28,210 nucleotides of DNA from Caryophanales bacterium UBA7476 (GTDB lineage: Bacteria; Bacillota_I; Bacilli_A; RF39; UBA660): assembly GCA_002477275.1 (NCBI GenBank), contig DLOU01000013.1, positions 544 to 28,753 on the forward strand. The letters run 5' to 3'. The notes below the pieces were generated by a model that made no database searches, was not told where the DNA came from, and saw nothing but the letters and a program-made list of their open reading frames with translations. This document shows, one piece after another, positions 8,313 to 16,309 of the stretch. The number at the start of each line of letters is the position of its first letter. The stretch's first letter is position 1. The position numbers were made by a program, and so were the translations under genes.

Positions 8313-8366
8313 TCATCTAATAGAATTAATTGTAATTTCAAGCATATTCTCTTATTAATACAAATA

Positions 8367-8390
8367 AAAACAAGCCAGTTGACTTGTTTT
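8367..8390. terminator. Bidirectional terminator at the left end of the element
   Basis: AAAACAAG (8367-8374) and CTTGTTTT (8383-8390) form an 8-bp stem with an 8-base loop, flanked by A/T runs on both sides. It overlaps the stop of the leftward cargo operon and would end it, and it would also stop rightward transcription coming from the split host gene. Confidence 0.65.
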
Positions 8391-9075
8391 ATTTTTTTAA
8401 TGTTAAGTTCTTTGACTTTTCATCATTTATTTGAAAAGAGCCAATGTTTTCAAAATCTTTAAATGCTGATATTGATAACATAGAGAAATGTATATCTTTA
8501 ACACTTAAAATTCTTTCAAAGATATTTAAGTAATCAGTGAGCTTTGGCAAGTTTTCTAATTTATTTAATTCATTTAATAATTCTTTTACTATGTTTGTAT
8601 TCAAATCTCCTTGTATTTGATAACCAATGTCATCTCTTAAAAACAAACTATAAAAATTATTACTATCAGTTATTAATCTTCCAAATTTAAAGCCATAAAT
8701 TTGATTAGATCTAGTAAAATTTATATTATTAGAATTAAGAGTAAACTTTTTTGCTAAAGTTAAATCATATTCTAACGTTTCTTCGTTTGTCTCTTTTGTG
8801 ATTTTTAGCAAATCAGTTCTATCTGAAGAATATCCATAAAATACAAATAGATTATCATCAGAATCAGTACACCAAAGTCTTATTTTCTTCTCTTTATCAT
8901 CATCTATTTTATCGTAGAAATCAATCTCTGTTTTTCCTTCAAAATTACCTAGTAATTGTAATCCTGTTATCAATTTCAAATATACTTTAGAGTTTGATTT
9001 CATATTGTTTAAAACACTATTGACTTCCTCATTACTTGAAACCAAGTCAAATGTTTTCTTCTTTTTTTCTTTCAT
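8389..9075 (-). CDS. Unknown protein, last gene of the cargo operon, 228 aa
   Basis: I do not recognise this protein. It starts with a Lys-rich stretch (MKEKKKKTFDLV) and is followed by a mostly beta-type, soluble sequence with several LITGLQLLGNFEG- and GYQIQGDLNTN-like strands and a helical C-terminal third. No membrane segment, metal site or nucleotide motif is visible. The ATG overlaps the stop of the upstream DegT-like gene by one base (TAATG) and has GGGGG five bases upstream, so it is tightly coupled to the cargo operon. The operon terminator overlaps its stop codon. Confidence 0.6.
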   Translation of the reverse strand: MKEKKKKTFDLVSSNEEVNSVLNNMKSNSKVYLKLITGLQLLGNFEGKTEIDFYDKIDDDKEKKIRLWCTDSDDNLFVFYGYSSDRTDLLKITKETNEETLEYDLTLAKKFTLNSNNINFTRSNQIYGFKFGRLITDSNNFYSLFLRDDIGYQIQGDLNTNIVKELLNELNKLENLPKLTDYLNIFERILSVKDIHFSMLSISAFKDFENIGSFQINDEKSKNLTLKK

Positions 9076-10070
9076 TATTTCCCCCTGACTAAAATTTTAC
9101 TTTTATTATGATTATTTGAATAATATTTATCAATTACACTTGCAATGTATTCCATTTCATTATCTGAATAACGTTGATCTATTGGTAATAAAACCATATT
9201 ATCTGCTTTTGTTATTTCATCTGTATTAGCACCATTCCAATTTATATTAGCCCATAACCTTAATGAGTAGATATTATTAGATTTTAAGTAAGCTCTTAAA
9301 GATTCACCATCAGATACAAATAGTGGATACATATATGTTAACTGTTTCGAAGATAAATCTAATTGATTATATTTTTTTAGTGATTCATAAAGCATCTCAT
9401 AATTTCTTAATCTATTTTTTAGTATTGTTTCATAATCTATTGCACGTAAATAGTTTTCAGTGAAATTAGACATATAGCATAAATCTTCATTTCTAAAATG
9501 TTTATCTGCTTCTAAAAAAGTTGGATAATGGAAGTATTGTCCTGTTTCATCTCTTGATAACATCTCAATCACTTTATCTAAACTTTTACCTTTAGAGTAT
9601 TTAGAATTAGGAATTAAATCATTACTAACTATACAAGCTCCATCAGGAACTCCAAAATATTTTCTATAATTGTATATGACATCTACACTGTAATTGTCTT
9701 TATTAAAAAAGTCGTGAGTATTATCAACTATTACATATTTATATTTATCAATAATTTTTTGAATATTATCTTTAAATAATCCATAATAATTTACAAAGTA
9801 AATATAGGTTGTGTCATTTAGTTTGTTTTCATCTATATCTAATGGCATAAAATTATTATCAATATGGTAAAATTCTATTTTTACATTTTCAGATATAGCA
9901 ACTTCACTTAATGATTCACATAAGAAATATGGAAGAAATAATGTTGTTATATTTCTTTCATTAATAATATATTTTAGACAATTTCTACCAGAACTTAGTA
10001 GTAAATTTGTATCGTGATAAATATTACCAATTATTTTTTCAAATTTAAAATGACAACCTATTTCTTCCAT
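9075..10070 (-). CDS. DegT/DnrJ-like PLP-dependent aminotransferase-fold enzyme
   Basis: This 331-residue protein resembles the DegT/DnrJ/EryC1/StrS aminotransferase group, which transfers amino groups onto (often sugar) substrates using PLP. Visible marks are SSGRNCLKYII (26-36), the small-residue turn that holds the PLP phosphate region; VDNTHDFF (115-122) with the Asp that contacts the pyridine nitrogen; and YNYRKYFGVPDGA (133-145). Lys137 there sits where the catalytic Schiff-base lysine is expected, followed by the typical glycine-rich segment. It is slightly shorter than the usual 360-400 residues, and its substrate is unknown. It starts 4 bp after the HAM1-like gene with AAGGAAG before the ATG. 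Confidence 0.7.
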   Translation of the reverse strand: MEEIGCHFKFEKIIGNIYHDTNLLLSSGRNCLKYIINERNITTLFLPYFLCESLSEVAISENVKIEFYHIDNNFMPLDIDENKLNDTTYIYFVNYYGLFKDNIQKIIDKYKYVIVDNTHDFFNKDNYSVDVIYNYRKYFGVPDGACIVSNDLIPNSKYSKGKSLDKVIEMLSRDETGQYFHYPTFLEADKHFRNEDLCYMSNFTENYLRAIDYETILKNRLRNYEMLYESLKKYNQLDLSSKQLTYMYPLFVSDGESLRAYLKSNNIYSLRLWANINWNGANTDEITKADNMVLLPIDQRYSDNEMEYIASVIDKYYSNNHNKSKILVRGK

Positions 10071-10074
10071 TTTA

Positions 10075-10635
10075 TTAATCTTCCTTGTTTTTCAAGTAAT
10101 CAGCTAATTCTGTATAAGCATCGGTATTCCAAACGTGGCATCTTTCTTCATCTGGATAATTTCCCATTGTTTTATCATAACCGTCTGGTATGAAAATGAA
10201 ATCCCAACTCCAACCATACGTACCAGATTTTTCTTTTGCTATTTTTCCTTTGGTAATAGACTTAAATACAATAGGATCTTTTCCGTATTCACAATATGCA
10301 AATGCTTCCATAAAACAAGCATTTCTATTATCAACTCCTTCAAGAAGTTTTAATAGTCCGTCTTCGCCAAGTCTTTCATCTACATAATGTGTATATGGTC
10401 CTGGGAAGCCACCTAATGCTTCTACGTATAATCCTGTATCGTTTTTTAATACCGCACATTTTAATTTGTCACTTGCTTCTTTAGCAGAGTGCATTGCAAC
10501 TTCTTCCACAGTATCAGCTTGAATTTCTGTTGTTTCCATTTTTACATTGTCAACTTCAATTCCTAGTGGCTCTAATATGTTTTTAGCACTCATTATTTTA
10601 GACCAATTTCCAGTCACATAAGTTATTTTTTTCAT
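10075..10635 (-). CDS. HAM1/RdgB-type non-canonical nucleoside triphosphate pyrophosphatase
   Basis: This 186-residue protein belongs to the Ham1/RdgB family, which hydrolyses XTP, dITP and other odd purine triphosphates to the monophosphate plus pyrophosphate. It has the N-terminal TGNWSK (8-13; TGNxxK in the family), the NDTGLYVEALGGFPG block (65-79) and a GWSWDFIFIPDG segment that replaces the usual GYGFDPIFxP. The Trp-for-Gly/Phe changes near the base-binding part suggest a changed substrate. It has its own extended -10 promoter and a GGAGATG site, so the last three cargo genes can be transcribed even though the operon has lost its head. Confidence 0.8.
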   Translation of the reverse strand: MKKITYVTGNWSKIMSAKNILEPLGIEVDNVKMETTEIQADTVEEVAMHSAKEASDKLKCAVLKNDTGLYVEALGGFPGPYTHYVDERLGEDGLLKLLEGVDNRNACFMEAFAYCEYGKDPIVFKSITKGKIAKEKSGTYGWSWDFIFIPDGYDKTMGNYPDEERCHVWNTDAYTELADYLKNKED

Positions 10636-10659
10636 AAATATATATCATCTCCTTCTTTA

Positions 10660-10668
10660 ATTATATCA
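10660..10668 (-). promoter_or_regulatory. Internal extended -10 promoter of the cargo operon
   Basis: On the minus strand TGATATAAT (10668-10660) lies 25 bases before the HAM1-like ATG in the only sizeable gap of the operon. It is the same extended -10 as at 2485. No clear -35 is seen. Confidence 0.45.
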
Positions 10669-10704
10669 TATAATTGGTAATTTTTGTTTTTATCATTTTA
10701 AATT

Positions 10705-12000
10705 TTACTTCTTTTCTATTACAAATAACCAAAATGCTTTAGGTTTTAACCATTTTTTTACTTCAAATATTCTTCTATAAAACTTGTAGTAGTGAAAACT
10801 TGTTTGTTCTACCAATTTTCCACCAGCTTTATTAATAAGTGATTTCCATTCTTTTAATGTTAGTCCGCGTTCATTACCTAGCATTTTTTCATTCATATTA
10901 AAATATGTGCTTGGTATTCCAAAAATAACATATTTAGAAATATTCATTTGTTGCTTCAAAATTTCAATTATTTCTTCATCAGTAAAATGTTCTAAAACAC
11001 CATTACTGTATGATACATCAAAAGTATTTGGTTTATATTTTAAATTAAGTATATCACCTTGTTCGTATTTACAAGGGGATATAATATTTGATTGTTTTGC
11101 TATTTCGCAAGCATAATTTAAAACTGCTTGACTTAAATCAAGAGCAATAACATCTAATCCTAACTTTTGTAAATATCCTGCCATTAATCCAGTACCACAA
11201 CCCATTTCAATTACTTTTTTGTTCTCAGCATATTGAATCACTTTATTAATAAATTTTTTCTTATATTTAAGTTTATATTCAATATAATCATCAGGTTTAT
11301 CAAATTCTTCTATATCTATCTTGTATAATTCATACCATTTATCATCTTCTGTTTTCTTTTTATCGTCTATTATTTCGTTAATTTTTTTCGTTATTTTGTT
11401 GATTATTTCTTCTTCTGTATCATTATTTTCAATAACTAAAAGACTGTATTCACTATTATTATATCTAATAAAATCTTTTAATTTATCATTAAACTTTTTA
11501 AATGTTTCTTTTTCTTGCTTTGTAAATTTTCTATTATCTCTTTCTTGTGAACGTTTTAAAGATGTTTTTAAATTTATATCAAAGTATATCAGTAAATCAA
11601 TTTTTCTTTCACCAGACTTCATACAAGAGAGTACATTATTCATAAACTCTTGTGAATTATTTATATTGTTTTCTAATAATACAGATTGATATGAATATAC
11701 AGAACAATAATTTCTATCAAATAAATTTATATCATTATTTTCACTATATAATTTTTCTCTTAAAAACAAATAATCTGCTGCTTGTACCAACGTTTCATAT
11801 CTTAATGTGTTAAAATTTTCTTTTAATGATACTAATGCGTTATCATCAAACATTGCTTTAATAACTTTATATAGTGGGGAACTTTTATCTATGTCATTTG
11901 TTATTCCGACTTTATATTTTTTATCGTATATCTTTTTTATTTTTTTTATGATTGTTGTTTTTCCTGCACCAGTTGATCCTTCAAATACTACATTAATCAT
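10705..12000 (-). CDS. Fusion of a thymidylate-kinase-like P-loop kinase and a SAM methyltransferase
   Basis: This two-domain protein is about 431 residues long. Residues 1-215 resemble deoxynucleoside/thymidylate kinases: P-loop GSTGAGKT (8-15), the DRNYCS motif (about 95-100) that corresponds to the DR(S/Y) substrate motif, and a LID-like SLKRSQERDNR (about 147-157). Residues about 220-431 form a class I methyltransferase with VIEMGCGTG (263-271), an acidic strand end ALDLS, and a later YSNGVLEHF motif typical of UbiE/BioC-like enzymes. The fusion suggests that a nucleotide-linked substrate is phosphorylated and then methylated. ATG at 12000 is chosen over an upstream in-frame codon (12015) because of the GGAGG seven bases before it. 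It overlaps the femAB-like stop by 8 bp. Confidence 0.8.
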   Translation of the reverse strand: MINVVFEGSTGAGKTTIIKKIKKIYDKKYKVGITNDIDKSSPLYKVIKAMFDDNALVSLKENFNTLRYETLVQAADYLFLREKLYSENNDINLFDRNYCSVYSYQSVLLENNINNSQEFMNNVLSCMKSGERKIDLLIYFDINLKTSLKRSQERDNRKFTKQEKETFKKFNDKLKDFIRYNNSEYSLLVIENNDTEEEIINKITKKINEIIDDKKKTEDDKWYELYKIDIEEFDKPDDYIEYKLKYKKKFINKVIQYAENKKVIEMGCGTGLMAGYLQKLGLDVIALDLSQAVLNYACEIAKQSNIISPCKYEQGDILNLKYKPNTFDVSYSNGVLEHFTDEEIIEILKQQMNISKYVIFGIPSTYFNMNEKMLGNERGLTLKEWKSLINKAGGKLVEQTSFHYYKFYRRIFEVKKWLKPKAFWLFVIEKK

Positions 12001-12979
12001 TTTTATTACCTCCAAAAGTAAAAGTTATATCTGGAACAATATCAATAAATCCATTATAACAATATCCTTTTTTAAAATTATACAACCCATAATCCTTATT
12101 CTCTATATCATTTTCTTCACAGAATACTCCGCCAAAATCATATTTCGGTATTTTGTTATTAATACAATACTTAATAGCTTCCCATTGCATATTATACATT
12201 CCTAATAAATTTCTATTTTCAGTTGAACTAACTCCGTATAAATATATTAATTTATTATTATAAATAATATCGATACTCATTGCTAGAGGAATATTGTTAT
12301 GCCAAACTTCCAAAAAAATTAAGTTATCATTATAAGTTGATATAAGTTTTTTGAAATATTCAATAGTATGTGGTTTGAATTTATGTCTTTCTGATGTTTG
12401 AATATATAGTTTGTAAAAATTATCTAAATCTACTTCTTTTGAAATTTTACTTGTTAATTCCTTGCGATATGATCTTCTTGTATTTTGCCTAAACTTACTT
12501 GGTAGTTTTTTTATAAGTTCTTCTTCATTAAATATTATATCCATAATTGCTAATTTACAAGAATCAAGCAAATTACTATAATCAGTATTTTGTGTAATTA
12601 CATAATTGTATTCGCTTGAAATCTTTTTTAAATCTATTTTATTTATATATGGATTAATTACAAGTGTTGTGTATTTCTTTATTGCCAGCCATTCTTTTAT
12701 ATTTTTTAAGAATAAATTTATTAAATCAAAATTAGAATTTTTTAATACAGGTCCTCGTGGTGCATATAAATATTTAACATTATTTTTCTCTTTCTCTAGC
12801 AAATTACAACTCCATATTATTTCTTCATTTTCAACATAGTATATAAAATATTTTGTTTTTTCATTTCTAATAATATTCCATTCAATACTTTGCATATAAT
12901 CGGAATCAGAGTTATCTGCTAAAAACTTTTTAATTTTACTAACTTCTATTTTGTCATCTAAATTCAATTCATAAATCAT
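11993..12979 (-). CDS. FemAB-like aminoacyltransferase (GNAT fold)
   Basis: This 328-residue protein of the FemA/FemB/FemX type normally adds an amino acid from aminoacyl-tRNA to peptidoglycan precursors, and relatives modify other amines. Characteristic segments are YLYAPRGPVL (about 70-80), SKFRQNTRRSYRK (about 160-172), LYGVSSTENRNLLGMYNMQW (about 248-267), YDFGGVF and YNFKKGYCY. It is a little shorter than classical Fem proteins (about 400), like the compact FemX-like forms without the long coiled-coil arm. It begins 2 bp after the guanylate-kinase-like fragment. In this operon it may modify a small amine made by the DegT-like enzyme rather than peptidoglycan; that is inference. Confidence 0.8.
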   Translation of the reverse strand: MIYELNLDDKIEVSKIKKFLADNSDSDYMQSIEWNIIRNEKTKYFIYYVENEEIIWSCNLLEKEKNNVKYLYAPRGPVLKNSNFDLINLFLKNIKEWLAIKKYTTLVINPYINKIDLKKISSEYNYVITQNTDYSNLLDSCKLAIMDIIFNEEELIKKLPSKFRQNTRRSYRKELTSKISKEVDLDNFYKLYIQTSERHKFKPHTIEYFKKLISTYNDNLIFLEVWHNNIPLAMSIDIIYNNKLIYLYGVSSTENRNLLGMYNMQWEAIKYCINNKIPKYDFGGVFCEENDIENKDYGLYNFKKGYCYNGFIDIVPDITFTFGGNKND

Positions 12980-12981
12980 TT

Positions 12982-13366
12982 TTAGTGCCTTCCTTTATAA
13001 AAGCTAGTTATAAAATCTTTGTTTTTAGCTAATATTAATCTTTTTTGTTTTGATTCTTCCTTTTGATTTACAATATCCATAAAGTCATCTGTTGTTGTTT
13101 TCATATCATTAGTTAATGATAACAATAAATAATCATATTTTAAGGCATAATTCATAGTTTCTTGAATACCTAGTAAATATCTTTCCTCCCCACGATCTCC
13201 TAATCTACGAAGCAATTCTTCTTTTGTAGGTGGCATAAGATAAATCATAGTTGTATCTTCATACATCTTCTTAATTTCCTTTGCTGATGAATAGCCAACA
13301 TTAAACATTAAATGATATTCTTTCAATTTTTCAAATTCGCTTTTAGGTACATTAAAAATACTCGTA
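12982..13366 (-). pseudogene. C-terminal half of a guanylate-kinase-like protein (5'-truncated)
   Basis: The minus-strand frame encodes NVPKSEFEKLKEYHLMFNVG and then YSSAKEIKKMYEDTTMIYLMPPTKEELLRRL, a good match to the second half of guanylate kinases ('YGTPKSEVEKLL...VILEIDVQGAKQIK...IFLLPPSLEELERRL'). The P-loop and the GMP-binding half are missing. The frame remains open to 13494, but beyond about 13360 the DNA is the antisense of the VirB4 gene and has no kinase similarity. This would have been the first preserved gene of the cargo operon, and its loss of a start removes the original promoter too. The fragment is not expected to be active. Confidence 0.7.
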
Positions 13367-13370
13367 TGAT
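13355..13370. other. Deletion junction between two divergent operons
   Basis: Leftward guanylate-kinase similarity stops and rightward VirB4 similarity (MMISVNPMDN) begins within about 10 bp here. Both genes lack their 5' parts and promoters. The orientation is what a single internal deletion between divergent operons would leave. An assembly chimera would look the same. Confidence 0.6.
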
Positions 13371-14994
13371 GATTTCTGTTAATCCTATGGATAATATAGA
13401 AGTTAATAAAACGCTTAAAAAAGGAATGACAGAAACCAGAAGTAAGTTTATTAATTCTAAAGATAGAAATGATCAAATAGTACTCAAAAATCAATTAGAA
13501 GATTATGAGAAACTAACAAATAAAATGGATCGTGAAAATGAAAAAATGCTACTGATGTCAGTAGTGTTTTTTACTTATGCTGAAAGTTTAGAAGAATTAC
13601 AAAAAAGAATAAAAGAAATAAAGTCTGCTTTAAGTAGTTTAAATCTTCGTGGATCACAGTTGATATTCGAGCAAGAACAAGGTTTAAAAACTTGTTTACC
13701 AACTCTTGATATGCCACTTCAAGAAAATTTTGGACTACCTATGCCTACAACGACAGTAGCGGCTTCATTTCCTTTTGTATTTGAATCTATACAAGATGAC
13801 GGTAATTCTATAATACTTGGCGACGACATAAACGGCGGTCTTACACTGTTTGATTTGTGGAAAAGAACTAACAAAAGAACAAACTCAAATATGTGTATTA
13901 TAGGTAAAAGTGGTAGTGGTAAATCTACTTTAATTAAAAAGTTATTACGTGGTAATTTTGCACGTGGTGGTGGTAAAAAACGAACTCGTATTTTGTGTGT
14001 AGATCCAGAACGCGAATATAAAGACTTATGTAATACTCTTAATGGGAATTGGATAGACTGCGGTAGCGGATCGGGATTTGTTATTAATCCACTAGAAATT
14101 AAAAATTCTGCTAATGATGAAGATAATAATGTTGCTGTAATAAAACACTTACAAACATTTAGAACTTTTATAAAATATTATTTTAAAGACTTAACAGAAT
14201 TAGAACTTACTAAAATTGAAGAATTACTTTTAAAAACATATAAAAAGAAAAACATAGATTTAGATACTGATGTTAGTAAGTTATCTTCAAAAGATTATCC
14301 TATCATTACTGATTTTCATAATGAAATAAAAAACGAATTAGAAAATGCAAAAAATGATAAAAGAATTAATGATGACACAGTTAAGTCTTTAGAAAAAATA
14401 GAAGCTATTGTTAGAAGAATGGCTACCGGTGTTGATAGTAAATTATGGAATAATTATTCTAATTTAGATTTAAACTCTGATTTTATAGTATTTGATATTC
14501 ATACTTTACTTGATAGTGATGACACTATATTAAGAACTCAATTCTTTAATATCTTATCTTTATGTTGGCACATTATTAGTCAAAATAGAGACGAACAAGT
14601 TATTTTAATTGTAGATGAAGCTCATTTATTAATTGATCCTGAAAATAAAGACGGACTAGAATTTTTAAAAAGAACTTCTAAAAGGATTCGTAAATATAAT
14701 GGTAGTTTAATTGTGTGTACTCAAAATATGATTGACTTTACTTCACCAGAAGTAGTTAGATACGGTCAAGTTATTGTTGATAATTCTGATTATCAAATCA
14801 TTATGGCTCAAGGAAGTGAAGAAATTATTTCGCTTCAAAAAGTATTAAGATTAAGTGAAAATGAAAGAAGGTTTTTACAAACTGCGGGTAAAGGTCAAGC
14901 ACTATTTGTTATTACTCACGACAAACGAATACCTATCTTCGTTCATTTAAGACCAGAAGAAAAAGAATTATTTGGTAAAGGTGGCGGTAGATAA
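13366..14994 (+). CDS. VirB4-like conjugation ATPase, N-terminally truncated
   Basis: The preserved part of about 542 residues carries the motor of a VirB4/TraE-type ATPase, which powers type IV secretion during conjugation. Numbered from the ATG at 13366: ISVNPMDN at 3-10, GKSGSGKS (Walker A, about 180-187), ILCVDPEREYKDL after it, QVILIVDEAHLL (Walker B) and a C-terminal VCTQN...QGSEE region. Full VirB4 proteins of this group start about 100 residues earlier, so the N-terminal portion is lost at the 13360 junction. In-frame codons upstream (to 13312) are the antisense of the kinase fragment. No ribosome site precedes the ATGs, so expression is doubtful. The stop overlaps a possible ATA start of the next gene. 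Confidence 0.8.
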   Translation: MMISVNPMDNIEVNKTLKKGMTETRSKFINSKDRNDQIVLKNQLEDYEKLTNKMDRENEKMLLMSVVFFTYAESLEELQKRIKEIKSALSSLNLRGSQLIFEQEQGLKTCLPTLDMPLQENFGLPMPTTTVAASFPFVFESIQDDGNSIILGDDINGGLTLFDLWKRTNKRTNSNMCIIGKSGSGKSTLIKKLLRGNFARGGGKKRTRILCVDPEREYKDLCNTLNGNWIDCGSGSGFVINPLEIKNSANDEDNNVAVIKHLQTFRTFIKYYFKDLTELELTKIEELLLKTYKKKNIDLDTDVSKLSSKDYPIITDFHNEIKNELENAKNDKRINDDTVKSLEKIEAIVRRMATGVDSKLWNNYSNLDLNSDFIVFDIHTLLDSDDTILRTQFFNILSLCWHIISQNRDEQVILIVDEAHLLIDPENKDGLEFLKRTSKRIRKYNGSLIVCTQNMIDFTSPEVVRYGQVIVDNSDYQIIMAQGSEEIISLQKVLRLSENERRFLQTAGKGQALFVITHDKRIPIFVHLRPEEKELFGKGGGR

Positions 14995-15017
14995 TTAAAG
15001 ATATTGTATCAACTATA

Positions 15018-15674
15018 ATGAAAGGTAAAATGATAATTGCACTACTTCCAGTTGCATTTATCATTTTTATTGTTTTAATAATTGTAGCTTTACTAACTTC
15101 ATTGTTTGGTAATCAAGAGATGACTTATAAAACTTCTTTTGTACTTCCATTTGATACAAATAACTTTACTATCACATCTGATTATGGACTACGTGATGAT
15201 CCATTTACTAATGAAAAATCAAAACATAATGGTATAGATATTGTCCCAGTAAATACAAAAAATATAGTTGCAATAGCTGACGGTAAAGTTGTTGCTAGTA
15301 CTCTTGATAGTGCTGGTGCTGAATATGTTTTAATGGAACATAAAATAAATGGAACTACTTATAGATCTGGATATTGGCATTTAGAAGAAAATTCAAGAAC
15401 TGTCAATGTTGGCGACGAAGTTAAGCAAGGTCAACAAGTTGGTATTATGGGAATGACTGGTAGAGCAACAGGGGTTCACTTGCATTTAGTTTTACAAGTA
15501 TATAATGCTAAAACAAATCAGTTTGAATATACCGATCCCACTACTATTATAAAAAATAAAATAACTGCTAAAGATTATATCTTATATGATTATAATTCTA
15601 AAAGTTTTAATAAGCCATTTGGTAATCTACCCACTACACCAGAGTTTAATCCATTACCTAATCTTAATAATTAA
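15018..15674 (+). CDS. Membrane-anchored M23 (LytM) peptidase of the transfer apparatus
   Basis: This is a cell-wall hydrolase of the kind Gram-positive conjugative elements use to open peptidoglycan for the secretion channel. Residues 5-30 form one membrane anchor. The M23 domain spans about 50-185 with zinc ligands in KHNGID (His70, Asp74) and GVHLHL (His154, His156), plus YWHL (His121). The family's fused lysozyme domain is absent. The ATG at 15018 has no ribosome site. An in-frame ATA at 14991, which overlaps the VirB4 stop, lies 6 bases after AAAGGTGG and would add nine residues (MIKDIVSTI). I list the ATG but find the ATA start quite possible. It begins right after VirB4, as in functional ICEs. 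Confidence 0.8.
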   Translation: MKGKMIIALLPVAFIIFIVLIIVALLTSLFGNQEMTYKTSFVLPFDTNNFTITSDYGLRDDPFTNEKSKHNGIDIVPVNTKNIVAIADGKVVASTLDSAGAEYVLMEHKINGTTYRSGYWHLEENSRTVNVGDEVKQGQQVGIMGMTGRATGVHLHLVLQVYNAKTNQFEYTDPTTIIKNKITAKDYILYDYNSKSFNKPFGNLPTTPEFNPLPNLNN

Positions 15675-15675
15675 T

Positions 15676-15956
15676 GGCCGAACTTTTGGCAAAAAAGCAA
15701 TTCAAAAAGTGGTGATTTTCTAAAATATATATATTCAAAAAGTGTGTACGATTGTTATACACCCCTTATTTTTCTAAGGGTAAGAAGTTAACGATTGTAT
15801 AACAAAAAGATAAAATGTAAACACTTGTGTTTTTTAGAAACCCTTATGAAATAAGGGAAAATTCGCCACTGGCGAATTGTTTGTAAACAGGATTTATCCT
15901 GCTTTAAATAGAACTTAAAAGTTAGTACATTTTTTTGGCCGAACTCTTGGCCGAAG
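15676..15956 (+). other. Candidate oriT: clustered palindromes with an ATCCTG|C nick-like site
   Basis: This gene-free stretch between the M23 gene and the mob genes is dense in symmetry. It contains CCCTTA...TAAGGG (15763-15780), CCCTTATgaaATAAGGG (15841-15857), AATTCGCCAcTGGCGAATT (15860-15878) and CAGGATttATCCTG (15888-15901). TGGCCGAAC-type motifs occur at 15675, 15936 and (as TTGGCCGAA) 15948. ATTCAAAAAGTG occurs at 15700 and 15733. ATCCTG followed by C at 15902 matches the nick consensus of MOBP relaxases (YATCCTG|Y, as in RP4), and a MOBP-type relaxase is encoded just downstream. The 9-bp palindrome upstream of the nick resembles the accessory-protein site in such origins. Confidence 0.65.
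15881..15909 (+). promoter_or_regulatory. Possible promoter of the mob operon within oriT
   Basis: TTGTAA (15881-15886), 17 bp, TTAAAT (15904-15909). The proposed nick palindrome lies in the spacer, so relaxosome binding would repress it. The match is modest. Confidence 0.3.
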
Positions 15957-15969
15957 ATAGAAAGGATTT

Positions 15970-16095
15970 ATGAAATTATTTTTGATTATTTTAGGAATTA
16001 ATATTCTAATATTTTTAATTGTATTTGTTTTCTGTGCTTGTAAGGTTGCAAGTTTATGTGATAAAGAAATGGAAAAAATAAATAAAGATATTTAA
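15970..16095 (+). CDS. Small single-pass membrane protein, 41 aa
   Basis: An ORF reads MKLFLIILGINILIFLIVFV and then FCACKVASLCDKEMEKINKDI, ending in TAA. The first 25 residues form one hydrophobic helix followed by a Cys-containing, charged tail. AGAAAGGA lies just before the ATG. It is the first gene after the oriT-like region and lies upstream of the RHH and relaxase genes, so it may assist the transfer complex at the membrane. I do not recognise a family. Confidence 0.55.
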   Translation: MKLFLIILGINILIFLIVFVFCACKVASLCDKEMEKINKDI

Positions 16096-16141
16096 GTTGT
16101 TATATTAAAATTTTATTATTTTATAAAAGGGGGTTATATAA

Positions 16142-16309
16142 ATGAATGATAAAAAAAATAATTATTTAAAAGTACAAGTGGATCAAAAAATGGAAGAAGC
16201 ATTTAGAAAGATTATTGAGAAAAAAGGATTATCAATTCAAACTGCTTTAGAAATTATAATTAAAAATTATATACTTGAAAACTTGGATTGTATATTGAAT
16301 AGTAAATAA
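16142..16309 (+). CDS. Small ribbon-helix-helix-like protein, 55 aa
   Basis: The ORF starts with ATG eight bases after AAAAGGGGG and ends in TAATG, overlapping the next start by one base. The product begins MNDKKNNYLKVQVDQKMEEA and continues with FRKIIEKKGLSIQTALEIII. A beta-strand (YLKVQVD) before two helices with a turn at KKGLS is the ribbon-helix-helix pattern. It is probably a relaxosome accessory protein or repressor that binds the palindromes at oriT. An antitoxin was considered, but no toxin gene follows. Confidence 0.6.
   Translation: MNDKKNNYLKVQVDQKMEEAFRKIIEKKGLSIQTALEIIIKNYILENLDCILNSK

Noticed and set aside
13312..13365. Upstream codons of the VirB4 frame as its N-terminus
   Set aside because: They are the antisense of the guanylate-kinase-like fragment, which matches its family there. 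VirB4 similarity begins at about 13366.
15763..15780. CCCTTA/TAAGGG hairpin as a terminator
   Set aside because: No T run follows, and the same arms recur at 15841, so it is better explained as part of the oriT-like region.
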